13,958 bases of DNA, from NCBI GenBank assembly GCA_009996555.1, contig JAACZX010000463.1, positions 1 to 13,958 of the forward strand, given 5' to 3'. Position 1 is the first letter of the stretch. Every line of letters starts with the position of its first letter. A program made the position numbers and the translations under genes. The notes below the pieces were generated by a model, which worked only from the letters and a program-made list of their open reading frames with translations, had not been told where the DNA came from and did not search any database. Shown one piece after another: positions 1 through 7,424 of this stretch. The DNA is from Chitinophagaceae bacterium (GTDB lineage: Bacteria > Bacteroidota > Bacteroidia > Chitinophagales > Chitinophagaceae).

Positions 1-408
1 CATTTTGAAACACCCAACCAGGAAATTGAAATGCAGCGGTTGAAAGATAAAGTGGATGCAGGTGCTGAATACATTATGACGCAGATGTTTTTCGATAACA
101 GTAAATTCTTTGCATTTGTAAAACAATGCCGTGCTATTGGTATTGAAGTGCCCATCATTCCAGGTTTAAAACCTTTAACGAGCAAAAAACAATTATCTGT
201 TATACCACGTACGTTTCATGTTGATATTCCTACTGAGTTAAGTAATGAAATGATGCGTGCTAAAACCGATGATGATTGCAAGAAAGTGGGAACCGATTGG
301 TTGATTCAGCAATCGAAAGAACTGAAAGAGTTTGGCGTGCCCGTGTTGCATTATTACACACTCGGCAGCCCCAAAGTAATTTATAATGTGGTGAAGAATG
401 TGTTGTAA
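1..408 (+). CDS. metF: Methylenetetrahydrofolate reductase, C-terminal part (5' end outside window)
   Basis: The frame is open from base 1, so the first codons of the gene lie to the left of the window. About 135 C-terminal residues are visible. The fragment carries hallmarks of the MetF TIM barrel: TQMFFDN, the strand-loop IIPGLKPLTS, and the closing GVPVLHYYTLGSP segment. MetF reduces 5,10-methylenetetrahydrofolate to 5-methyltetrahydrofolate in the cytoplasm, using FAD and a reduced nicotinamide, and supplies methyl groups for methionine synthesis. The stop is followed 19 bases later by a strong intrinsic terminator, so metF ends its transcription unit here. No break or odd codon use is seen. 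Family assignment is by recognised motifs; the FAD-binding N-terminal half cannot be judged. Confidence 0.93.
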   Translation, partial: HFETPNQEIEMQRLKDKVDAGAEYIMTQMFFDNSKFFAFVKQCRAIGIEVPIIPGLKPLTSKKQLSVIPRTFHVDIPTELSNEMMRAKTDDDCKKVGTDWLIQQSKELKEFGVPVLHYYTLGSPKVIYNVVKNVL

Positions 409-427
409 ACTGAAAGCTAAATTCTCA

Positions 428-455
428 AAGCCCTGCAGCAAATGCAGGGCTTTTT
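428..455 (+). terminator. Intrinsic terminator of metF
   Basis: A perfect 10-bp stem (AAGCCCTGCA at 428-437 with TGCAGGGCTT at 443-452) encloses the loop GCAAA and runs into a T-rich tract (TTTTTCGTTTT). It lies 19 bases past the metF stop and separates metF from the toxin-antitoxin unit. Confidence 0.9.
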
Positions 456-510
456 CGTTTTCGAACTGACTACCGTAATTTTTGTAATTTTAAGGATAAA
501 ATGATTTGTT

Positions 511-699
511 ATGAGTGTAGCAGAAATGAAAAAGAAAATTCACGACCAGGTAGACCACCTGGAAGAGAGCAAGTTGAAATTAGTAAACGATTTTATTGAG
601 CGGATTAATGATGAGCCTGAAACTAAACTTTCAATAATGACACATGCCCTCGAAATAATAAAAGAGCGTGAAAAAGTACTTGCTAAACTTGCTCAGTAA
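511..699 (+). CDS. Putative antitoxin of a Doc-family toxin-antitoxin pair
   Basis: A 62-residue, highly charged, mostly helical protein opening MSVAEMKKKIHDQV. Its N-terminal pattern resembles small Bacteroidota antitoxins that precede various toxin genes; that is family recognition, not a firm domain call. It does not look like classical Phd, and no clear DNA-binding fold is visible. The stop codon TAA (697-699) directly abuts the ATG of the Doc-like gene with no spacer, which argues for translational coupling and for the antitoxin role. Upstream is the metF terminator, so the pair must have its own promoter in 456-510. A T-rich stretch there contains TTTG at 481-484 and a poor -7-like ATGATTTG at 501-508, but no convincing box. 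It could instead be an uncharacterised small protein, but position and size favour antitoxin. Confidence 0.75.
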   Translation: MSVAEMKKKIHDQVDHLEESKLKLVNDFIERINDEPETKLSIMTHALEIIKEREKVLAKLAQ

Positions 700-1077
700 A
701 TGATAACAAAAAGTGAGGTTTTATTAATACATGACCAAGTGGTACAACTACATGGAGGTGCCAATGGTGTGCGTGACATGAATGGATTAGAGTCTGCAAT
801 TGCACGACCATTTCAGACTTTTGCAGAAAGCGAATTGTATCATTCTTGTTTTGAGAAAGCGGCTGCAATAGGTGAGAGTATTATCATGAACCATCCGTTT
901 GTTGACGGCAATAAAAGAACGGGGTATGTACTGATGGAATTAATACTGAGGGTGGAAGGCTTTCGAATTAAAGCAACCGATGAAGAGTTGTACCAGTTTG
1001 TGATTGATATTTCAACTGGTAATAAAAGATTTGAAGAAATTGTTATCTGGTTAAAAGCAAATTCAGAATCAAAATAA
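700..1077 (+). CDS. doc: Doc (death-on-curing) family Fic-fold toxin
   Basis: A 125-residue protein, the normal length for Doc. The Fic core motif is complete as HPFVDGNKR at residues 65-73. The Lys-Arg end (GNKR rather than the GNGR of AMP-transferring Fic enzymes) is the Doc signature. The N-terminal segment GVRDMNGLESAIARP (residues 23-37) is also typical. Characterised Doc from phage P1 phosphorylates elongation factor Tu and blocks translation; the same activity here is inferred from the family. The gene follows its presumed antitoxin with adjoining stop and start codons, and it ends in a bidirectional terminator. All recognised active-site residues are present, so it looks functional. 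The match to Doc is strong; only the substrate is unproven. Confidence 0.92.
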   Translation: MITKSEVLLIHDQVVQLHGGANGVRDMNGLESAIARPFQTFAESELYHSCFEKAAAIGESIIMNHPFVDGNKRTGYVLMELILRVEGFRIKATDEELYQFVIDISTGNKRFEEIVIWLKANSESK

Positions 1078-1106
1078 AACCCGATGAAACTCATCGGGTT
1101 TTTATT
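1078..1106. terminator. Bidirectional terminator between doc and the ppiC-like gene
   Basis: A perfect 10-bp stem (AACCCGATGA at 1078-1087 with TCATCGGGTT at 1091-1100) has a 3-base loop. T-rich sequence follows on the plus strand, and an A-rich flank precedes it, giving a usable U-rich tail on the minus strand. It sits between two convergent genes, touching the doc stop and starting 30 bases past the end of the minus-strand gene, so it can serve both. Confidence 0.88.
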
Positions 1107-1107
1107 T

Positions 1108-3024
1108 TTATTTCACCATACTCTTCAGCACCCCTTCATTCACCTTTACCGGGTATTTCTTTTTCAGTTCAGTGATCCATTTATCTTCCAGGAAGAGTTG
1201 ATAATCGTTGATCACTAATCCTTTTGCTTCTTCAAAACTGCGTTGATCTTTACTGTTGAATACATTCAGAATATAGCAGAAAGATGAAGAGCCATCGTTT
1301 ACATTTGTAACAACAGGCGTAAACTGGCCGGCAGTAAACGCAGTTCCTTGCGGCACCGGCAATTGATTCAGTTCAAAACGGCTGCTGTCAGCAAGCGCTG
1401 TACCGCCCAAATGATCCATGTGCTCTTTCCATTTCAATGGTTCTTTACGCATCATCTCCATTGCACGGTTGGCTACAGATGAATCGGCACAATTAAAAAT
1501 AACTGCATTTACACTTGGCTGCCAGGTATATTTTTGTTTGTTGCGGTTATAAAAATTCAGCAGGCCAGCACTGTCTGTTGGAGCAAGGCTCCAGATCTTA
1601 CGCTCCATAATTTCAAACAACATACTTCCCTCACGAAATTCTTTTACCTGGTAACGTACATCTTCGTTGATTAATTCCAACCGGTCTTTATAATACTGTT
1701 CTGCAGTAAGGTCAGTAAACCGCTGCAATAAATTTTTAAATTCAGCTTTAGGTGGTGAATAGGTGGGCGACTGCTGATTTTTTACCCACTTTAACCAATC
1801 GCTGATGAATATTTTTTGTGTACCCAGCTGAAACAAAGGCTTCTGCTGGTTGGCTTTGAAAAAGTTTACATAGTTTTTCGATTTGAGCATGGTATCCGTA
1901 ACAGTCCATAATTCAGCTTCTTTATAAGGAAACACTTTGTATTGACTGTTCTTTAGTATTTGTTCTTTTTGGCGAACTGCAACTAAGATCATTCTTGAGT
2001 CGGCATTTACTTTTTCAGTAAACTCCTCCACAAGAGCAGGATCTGTTTTATCTGCAACGGCTGTTTTCAATGCAAGGCGTTTAATAATGTGGAAGCCTGA
2101 AGCTGTTTGCACAGGGGCGCTGATGTCGCCATCATTTTGCAAACCAAAAGCAACCTTGCTGAAGGCGGGATCATATTTAGTAAAACCAAATTCAGGCAGT
2201 TCGCCTGCATTGGCATACGTAAGTTTATCATCGCTGTAACTTTGCGCAAGCTTTCCAAAGTCTTCACCCTTTTTTGCAAGACCATATACCATTTCCGCTT
2301 TACTGCGTGCGGCAGCAATTTCTTCCTGCGTTGCATTGGCAGGCACGGCAATAAGTATTTGTGCAGCTTTCATCTTTCCTGTTGAGGCCCGTTTGCTCAG
2401 CACTTTAAAAATGTGATAGCCACTTTTACCTGCAACCGGTTTTGAATAACTGCCTGCTGCTGTAGCATACACGGCATTTTCTAAATCGTATGGTAATGAA
2501 AAAACAGAAATGAAACCAATGTAGCCATTCGTTGATTGCACATAATCATTGGTTGACATTGTTTTGGCAGTAGCAGAAAAATCGGCACCGCCTTGTAACT
2601 GTGCATAGGCTTTATCAATTGTTGACTTTGCTTTTGCACTGTCGTTATCGTAACCAACAAAAACATGTGCCACTTCAAACTCGGTAATACTGCGGTCAAT
2701 GGCTTCGTTTACCATTTCTTTATTACTGCCCTGGTTGCGCATGTATTGTTCAATAACCTGCGCTCTGAATGCTGCAATATCATTTTTAATGTTGGGCAAC
2801 GTATCAAGCTTTGCATCTTTTGCAGCCTGCACTTTCAGTTTAAAACGGACGAAAAGATCAAGGTATTCACGAATTGATTTTTCATCAGTTGCGCCATTGT
2901 TGTTTTTGGAAAAAGCACGCCAGAATTCATTTTTATCTACCGGGTGTGTACCATAAGTAAACAATGTTTGCGCATGGCTGCTGATGCCTGCAACCAGTAA
3001 AAAAGAAAACAAGATTTTACGCAT
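1108..3024 (-). CDS. Exported PpiC/SurA-type peptidyl-prolyl cis-trans isomerase
   Basis: A 638-residue protein with an N-terminal signal peptide (about residues 1-19, ending SSHAQ, a usual Bacteroidota cleavage context). A chaperone-like N-terminal region is followed by two parvulin-type rotamase domains at about 116-212 and 217-316. Each ends in the recognisable strand motif SGYHIFKVL or SGFHIIKRL, and the second contains the ELPEFGF-type core. About 300 C-terminal residues have no motif I recognise. By family it would assist folding of periplasmic or outer-membrane proteins, as SurA and PrsA do. It is the second gene of a minus-strand pair, nine bases after the stop of the TlpA-like gene, so the two are very likely co-transcribed. 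Whether both rotamase domains are catalytic cannot be told from the sequence alone. Confidence 0.88.
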   Translation of the reverse strand: MRKILFSFLLVAGISSHAQTLFTYGTHPVDKNEFWRAFSKNNNGATDEKSIREYLDLFVRFKLKVQAAKDAKLDTLPNIKNDIAAFRAQVIEQYMRNQGSNKEMVNEAIDRSITEFEVAHVFVGYDNDSAKAKSTIDKAYAQLQGGADFSATAKTMSTNDYVQSTNGYIGFISVFSLPYDLENAVYATAAGSYSKPVAGKSGYHIFKVLSKRASTGKMKAAQILIAVPANATQEEIAAARSKAEMVYGLAKKGEDFGKLAQSYSDDKLTYANAGELPEFGFTKYDPAFSKVAFGLQNDGDISAPVQTASGFHIIKRLALKTAVADKTDPALVEEFTEKVNADSRMILVAVRQKEQILKNSQYKVFPYKEAELWTVTDTMLKSKNYVNFFKANQQKPLFQLGTQKIFISDWLKWVKNQQSPTYSPPKAEFKNLLQRFTDLTAEQYYKDRLELINEDVRYQVKEFREGSMLFEIMERKIWSLAPTDSAGLLNFYNRNKQKYTWQPSVNAVIFNCADSSVANRAMEMMRKEPLKWKEHMDHLGGTALADSSRFELNQLPVPQGTAFTAGQFTPVVTNVNDGSSSFCYILNVFNSKDQRSFEEAKGLVINDYQLFLEDKWITELKKKYPVKVNEGVLKSMVK

Positions 3025-3033
3025 AAGCTTTGG

Positions 3034-4497
3034 TTATGGATGTTTGGATGGTTTGTTGGTTTGTTTGAATTTGAGGAACTCATCTACCTGTTCCGGGTTG
3101 ATCTTTTTTGCAACGATCCTTTTCTGTTCGTCTAGCAAATATATTGTGGGTGTTTGAAATACATCGTATGCCTGGCGAAAACCGGGTGTTTGGCTGACTT
3201 GCTCGGCCTTGCGCATGCCAGTGGTTTGGTACAGGTGTATCCAGTTATTCAGTTTTTGTGTGCGGATATATTCTGTCCATCGTTTCTGCACTTCTTTTGC
3301 TTTTGCTTCATCATCGCCTGCACCATCACTCAATACACCCACCACTTTTACACCTGCTTCTTTCCAGCGAAGGCGGTAAAGGCTGTCCACTTTTGGCACC
3401 TGTTCTTTACAATGGCCACAATCCGGATCCCAGAAAATAACCAGTGTGTAAGGCGATTTGATGGAATAAAGATTCATTTTTCGGTTAAGTGTGTCAAGCA
3501 GGTTCAGTTCTGCTGCCGGTTCGCCAACAATGTTACCGTATAAACTGTATGCCCTGTTAAACACCATATCCCGGTCTTTTTTCTCCAGCCAGTCGACCTG
3601 CTCTGTGAGATAATATTTTTCAAACAGGTGAAGGAACACCACATCAAGCCCCATGTACTTCGGGTTCATATACTCGTTGGTAAAACGATTGATGAAATAA
3701 CGGAACATGGTTTTATTGGTACGGCTGTACAGAATGAATTTGTCCAGCTCCAGTTTAATACTGTCGGGCTCACGTATCACCGCAGTTTCAAGATAACGGG
3801 TAAGCCGCTGTTCAAACATGGGCGTGCGGAGCAAACGCTCATCGGCAAATGAAATATCCTGCCAAAACTGTTTTTTGTAATTGTAAAAAGCATTGAGACT
3901 GTCTTGCCTGTTTTTTGCTCCTGCAGCTGCGTAAACAGGCTCTTTCAATAAACGAAAGAGCAGCGATAAATAAGCATCTGGCTGTGCTGTTACAAAACTG
4001 TCACGCCATTGCTGTGCCTGCACATTCGCTTTGTTCATGTTTTGCTGAATAACGTTGCTGTCGGCTTTTGTTTTTGCAGTTGCAAGGCTGCCCGCCAGTT
4101 GCTGGTAATTACGATAGTAAAATGCAGACGCATCTTTATATGCTTTCAGGTAATCGTTCTCTTTTGAACCGGTAATGGAGTTGATCACAAACGAAGCGGT
4201 ATCAAGATTGATTGAGAACTCCTGCTCTTTATCAATCAGCACATCAGCAAATGTTTTTTTCTGCGGGTCAACTACAATGTATAAACCTCCGGTGAGCTTG
4301 CTGCTGCCGCTGAATACAGCTTCTCCTTTGCTGTTAAGCAGGGCTGAATCAAGAACATATTTCTGGTTGCCGAAATAATAGCCAAGATAAAGGCGGCCTT
4401 CGGGCACAGGTTTGTACTGCACAGCAATACGGTAACCCTGGCTGAAAAGGGTACTGCAACTTAAAAGGATTGTCAGAACAAGGCTTGTCTTCTTCAT
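3034..4497 (-). CDS. TlpA-like thioredoxin-fold protein with N-terminal extracytoplasmic domain
   Basis: A 487-residue exported protein. The signal segment covers about residues 1-20. Cys14 sits in LLSC, a weak lipobox, so the protein could be a lipoprotein or be cleaved after Gln20. Residues 21-110 resemble the DUF4369-type beta domain common in Bacteroidota thioredoxin proteins, and 110-320 are mostly helical (DUF5106-like). The C-terminal thioredoxin domain (about 322-475) has the redox pair C360-G-H-C363 in FWDPDCGHCKEQ and the cis-proline P450 in FQTPTIYLLD. The family reduces or exchanges disulfides in the periplasm. It lies just upstream of the isomerase gene, which suggests a joint role in envelope protein folding (inference). 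All redox residues are present. Confidence 0.88.
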   Translation of the reverse strand: MKKTSLVLTILLSCSTLFSQGYRIAVQYKPVPEGRLYLGYYFGNQKYVLDSALLNSKGEAVFSGSSKLTGGLYIVVDPQKKTFADVLIDKEQEFSINLDTASFVINSITGSKENDYLKAYKDASAFYYRNYQQLAGSLATAKTKADSNVIQQNMNKANVQAQQWRDSFVTAQPDAYLSLLFRLLKEPVYAAAGAKNRQDSLNAFYNYKKQFWQDISFADERLLRTPMFEQRLTRYLETAVIREPDSIKLELDKFILYSRTNKTMFRYFINRFTNEYMNPKYMGLDVVFLHLFEKYYLTEQVDWLEKKDRDMVFNRAYSLYGNIVGEPAAELNLLDTLNRKMNLYSIKSPYTLVIFWDPDCGHCKEQVPKVDSLYRLRWKEAGVKVVGVLSDGAGDDEAKAKEVQKRWTEYIRTQKLNNWIHLYQTTGMRKAEQVSQTPGFRQAYDVFQTPTIYLLDEQKRIVAKKINPEQVDEFLKFKQTNKPSKHP

Positions 4498-4559
4498 AGC
4501 GAATGCCGTAAAGTTAATTCAAAAGCTTTCTGCAGCTGTTAACGATTTGCAAAGGGCTG

Positions 4560-4976
4560 TTATTTCAAAAGGTCTTTCAAAAACATTTTGGCAGAAAGAA
4601 TGGGTAAATCGGAAAAATAAAAATCATCAATATCTTCTGTAATAATTACATCGCATTTATGGCGAATGGCCGAATAGTATTCTAACCCATCTTCAAAATC
4701 ATGAATCTTTTTATTTTGGGCAACTTGTTTTACATCTTCAGGCGTGTGGTCAGTCAGCTTTATTTTTTCTGCTAAAAGAATCATTTTTTGTTTTGCTTTT
4801 GTGTGCCCTGTTTTTTTTTCGGCGAAGTAGTAACAGATTGCAAGGCAAAGGGGAGATGTGTAAAGCTGATGTTCCCGTTTATCAACAAGGCTTAGAATTC
4901 TTGCAGCAAAAGGAAATAAAGGGTATTCTTTATTGCAAACGGCTATCAAAATATTCGCATCAAGAAAAATTTTCAT
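4560..4976 (-). CDS. PIN-domain protein, VapC-like toxin
   Basis: A 138-residue PIN-fold protein. Visible acidic residues of the metal site are D6 (FLDANIL), D96 in the HDFEDGLEY helix, and D118 in ITEDIDDF. The canonical helix-3 glutamate is not obvious, a variation I associate with Bacteroidota PIN proteins. PIN toxins are Mg-dependent RNases that often cut tRNA or rRNA; the target here is unknown. Its ATG overlaps the stop of the DUF6364-like antitoxin by four bases (ATGA), a typical coupled antitoxin-toxin order. A run of nine A bases in the coding strand (window T9 at 4811-4819, residues E53-K54-K55-T56) is prone to slippage. It lies 62 bases upstream of the tlpA-like gene on the same strand, with no terminator seen between them. 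Confidence 0.87.
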   Translation of the reverse strand: MKIFLDANILIAVCNKEYPLFPFAARILSLVDKREHQLYTSPLCLAICYYFAEKKTGHTKAKQKMILLAEKIKLTDHTPEDVKQVAQNKKIHDFEDGLEYYSAIRHKCDVIITEDIDDFYFSDLPILSAKMFLKDLLK

Positions 4977-5230
4977 GATCTGGATTGGTAATATTCTGAC
5001 TTGATTGCTTTTCTGCCTCTTGGTTTAGTAAGGTATTCTGCTTCGCCTTCAGCAACCTGGTTTACCCAATCTGAAACAGGAAACTCCTCCAGCGTTTTAT
5101 ATTCATTGCTGGTGATTTGACGTAGAAGATATTCGGTAAGTCGTGACAGGCTCATGTTGTTTTTTTCTGCAAACTTTTTAGCCTTTTCAATAACGGCGAC
5201 ATCAAAGCTTAAGGTGATTTTACGATCCAT
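4973..5230 (-). CDS. DUF6364-like ribbon-helix-helix antitoxin
   Basis: An 85-residue protein whose N-terminal half (about residues 3-40: a short beta strand KITLSFD, then two helices with MSLSRLTEYLL) fits the ribbon-helix-helix fold of DUF6364 antitoxins. The polar tail, containing SDWVNQ and ending near residue 85, would wrap the toxin. Such proteins dimerise, bind a palindromic operator over their own promoter and neutralise the PIN toxin. The gene precedes the toxin with a four-base overlap. Its upstream region holds a matching palindrome and a perfect -7 box, consistent with autoregulation. The start ATG at 5230-5228 is the only sensible one. Family assignment is by pattern recognition. 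Confidence 0.85.
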   Translation of the reverse strand: MDRKITLSFDVAVIEKAKKFAEKNNMSLSRLTEYLLRQITSNEYKTLEEFPVSDWVNQVAEGEAEYLTKPRGRKAIKSEYYQSRS

Positions 5231-5238
5231 AACTTTAA

Positions 5239-5267
5239 TTATACGACAAATATAAAAATTTTATACG
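5239..5267 (-). promoter_or_regulatory. Promoter and probable operator of the antitoxin-PIN unit
   Basis: On the minus strand TATATTTG (window 5254-5247) matches the Bacteroidota -7 consensus TAnnTTTG, 16 bases before the antitoxin ATG. Overlapping it is the perfect palindrome TATAAAA-A-TTTTATA (5251-5265). Two direct copies of TTATACG (5239-5245 and 5261-5267) are spaced exactly 22 bases apart, about two helical turns. The arrangement fits binding of ribbon-helix-helix dimers on one DNA face. The -33 element is not clear. Confidence 0.62.
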
Positions 5268-5300
5268 TACAATTTAATGCGTTCGATGGCCGCTCTTTGT

Positions 5301-5308
5301 TACCTTTG
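5301..5308 (+). promoter_or_regulatory. -7 promoter box of rlmD
   Basis: TACCTTTG is a perfect TAnnTTTG match, four bases before the GTG at 5313. Transcription would start at or next to that GTG, giving a leaderless or near-leaderless mRNA. No convincing TTG -33 element is seen at the expected distance. Confidence 0.6.
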
Positions 5309-5312
5309 CGCC

Positions 5313-6755
5313 GTGAGAAAAAAACAGAAAATACGCATACTCGAACAGGTAAAGGTGGAAGATTATGCTGCAGAAGGAAAATCCATTGCCCGTGTAGATG
5401 GCAAAGTGGTTTTTATTGAAGGTGCCGTGCCCGGAGATGTGGTAAATGTACAGTTAGGCAAAAGCAAAAAAGACTGGGCCGAAGGAAAGGCGGTGCATTT
5501 TCATGAATATGCAGCAGACCGTACAACTCCCTTTTGCAATCATTTTGGTTTATGTGGTGGTTGCAAGTGGCAAATGCTGCCTTACGAAAAGCAGCTGGAG
5601 TACAAGCAGCGTGAGGTTGAGCAAAACCTGAAACGTATTGGACGTATTGATCTGCCGGAAATGTTGCCCATTGTTGGCGCAAAACATACCAAGTATTACC
5701 GTAATAAACTGGAATATACATTTAGCAGTAAACGTTATTTAACAAGAGAAGAGTTACTGGAGCGTGATAAACAGCGTGAAGCTTTACCTGAAGGGGCAGA
5801 GCCTGCTAATACCCCTGATGTGGCGTTGGGTTACCATGTGCCAAAGATCTACGACAAGATCGTTGACATTGAAACCTGTTACCTGCAACAGGAACCCAAT
5901 AATGCCATCCGCAATTTTGTGCGTGACTTTGCAAAGAAGCAGGGGTTCTCGTTTTACGATATTAAAGCACACGAAGGCTGGCTACGCACCATGATCTTTC
6001 GTATGACCACTACCGGCGAGGTAATGGTGAACATTACATTTGGTTACGATGATGTGCCCAACCGTGAACTGCTTTACAATGCTCTGCTGAAAGAATTTCC
6101 TGAAATAACAACGCTGCTTTATACCATTAACCCCAAATGGAACGACAGTATTTATGATCTGCAGCCGCAAACATTTTTTGGCAGCGGTTATGTAAGTGAA
6201 AAGCTGGAAGAGTTTGTATTCAAGATCGGCCCTAAATCTTTCTTTCAAACCAATACCAAACAGGGCGAAGAGTTATATAAAGTAACAAGAGATTTTGCGA
6301 AGCTTACCGGTAACGAAACCCTGTACGATCTGTATTGCGGTACCGGCAGTATTGGTATTTTCTGCAGCAAAGGCGCTAAAAAGATCATTGGGGTAGAAGC
6401 TGTGGCAGAAGCAATTGAAGACGCAAAAGAAAATGCAGCTGTAAATGGCTTAACCAATACTTCATTTTATGCCGGTGATGTCATTGATATTTGCAACGAT
6501 GCTTTTTTTGCAGCACATGGCCGGCCCGATGTGATCATTACTGATCCGCCACGTGCAGGTATGCATGAAAAACTGGTGCGAAAACTGCTTGAAATTGAAG
6601 CGCCACGTATTGTGTATGTAAGCTGTAATCCAGCCACGCAGGCAAGGGATCTGCAACTGCTCAATGAAAAATATGTGGTGGAACAATTGCAGCCTGTTGA
6701 TATGTTTCCGCACACACACCATATTGAAAATGTAGCAGCGTTAGTATTACGTTAA
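5313..6755 (+). CDS. rlmD: 23S rRNA (uracil-5-)-methyltransferase, RlmD/RumA family
   Basis: A 480-residue protein from the preferred GTG start. It contains an N-terminal TRAM RNA-binding domain (about residues 8-66) and iron-sulfur cysteines C75, C81, C84 (C-x5-C-x2-C) and C189. The Rossmann-fold methyltransferase domain has YCGTGSIG at about 341-348, Q312 in SFFQTN, DPPRAG at 411-416, the catalytic nucleophile C438 in VSCNP, and E472 as probable base in HHIENVA. The family adds a methyl group to C5 of a 23S rRNA uridine (U1939 in E. coli) using S-adenosylmethionine. The open frame extends upstream to ATG 5277, but that would place the TACCTTTG promoter box inside the gene. The extra 12 residues also look unlike the family, whose members begin close to MRKKxK. 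It is divergent from the PIN unit. Confidence 0.92.
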   Translation: MRKKQKIRILEQVKVEDYAAEGKSIARVDGKVVFIEGAVPGDVVNVQLGKSKKDWAEGKAVHFHEYAADRTTPFCNHFGLCGGCKWQMLPYEKQLEYKQREVEQNLKRIGRIDLPEMLPIVGAKHTKYYRNKLEYTFSSKRYLTREELLERDKQREALPEGAEPANTPDVALGYHVPKIYDKIVDIETCYLQQEPNNAIRNFVRDFAKKQGFSFYDIKAHEGWLRTMIFRMTTTGEVMVNITFGYDDVPNRELLYNALLKEFPEITTLLYTINPKWNDSIYDLQPQTFFGSGYVSEKLEEFVFKIGPKSFFQTNTKQGEELYKVTRDFAKLTGNETLYDLYCGTGSIGIFCSKGAKKIIGVEAVAEAIEDAKENAAVNGLTNTSFYAGDVIDICNDAFFAAHGRPDVIITDPPRAGMHEKLVRKLLEIEAPRIVYVSCNPATQARDLQLLNEKYVVEQLQPVDMFPHTHHIENVAALVLR

Positions 6756-6821
6756 TAGCAAATCTGCAACAGAGGGCTTGAATATATTTTTTTACTTTCG
6801 AAACTGAATTAACAACAGTGT

Positions 6822-7410
6822 ATGGCAAGATATAATGCGATGAACGAAATACCTCCGGTGGTAAAAAATCTGTTGGCAATTAATATTGTGGTCTGGCTTG
6901 CACAGCAATATTTTAATACCAAGGACATGCCTTTGGAAATTTGGGGTGCGTTATGGTCTTTTGAAACTTGTAACGCACCTGTTCATGCATGGTCCGTTTT
7001 TCCATATTCTTTTTAACATGTTTACCCTTTGGATATTCGGACGTATCCTCGAAAACTTTTGGGGAGGCAAACGGTTTTTGAATTTTTATCTGATATGTGG
7101 GTTAGCAGCAGGAGTAGCACAACTTTTTGTGGGTGAATTTTCTTATGCAGTTGGTGCATCAGGTGCCATCATGGGGTTGATGGCAGCCTTTGCATACCTG
7201 TTTCCGAATACCGAACTGATGTTTATGTTTATTCCTGTGCCAATAAAAGCGAAATTTGCCATACCCGCTTTAATGGCGCTGGATCTGTTTGGAGGAATAG
7301 CCAATGTGCAGGGCGATAACGTGGCACACTTTGCGCATTTGGGTGGTGCTGTTGCCGGTTTCCTCATCGTGTTGTTCTGGAACAGGAACAACCGCAATAC
7401 ATTTTATTGA
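6822..7410 (+). pseudogene. Rhomboid-family intramembrane serine protease, interrupted by a frameshift
   Basis: The N-terminal part is read from ATG 6822 (MARYNAMNEIPPVVKNLL..., ending at a stop at 7014-7016). The rest is read in the +1 frame to 7410. Neither piece alone is a full rhomboid, but joined near 6955-6978 they make one of about 195 residues. The C-terminal part keeps the whole active site: HILFNMF (H and N of the oxyanion region), catalytic Ser in GASGAIMG (codon 7159-7161), and catalytic His in HFAHLGG (codon 7333-7335). Rhomboids cleave substrates inside the membrane. The gene is the first of an operon, 14 bases before a second rhomboid gene. A -7-like TACTTTCG lies at 6793-6800. 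The break could be a true mutation or a sequencing or assembly error; no slippery site with a nearby stop suggests programmed shifting. Confidence 0.8.
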
Positions 7411-7424
7411 TAATTGATTGAAGT

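Noticed and set aside
5413..5721. 102-codon open frame on the minus strand inside rlmD
   Set aside because: Opposite a gene with complete RlmD motifs; its predicted protein shows no family pattern.
6955..6970. Programmed ribosomal frameshift in the first rhomboid
   Set aside because: No slippery heptamer, no adjacent stop codon in the zero frame and no obvious downstream stimulator; mutation or sequence error is simpler.
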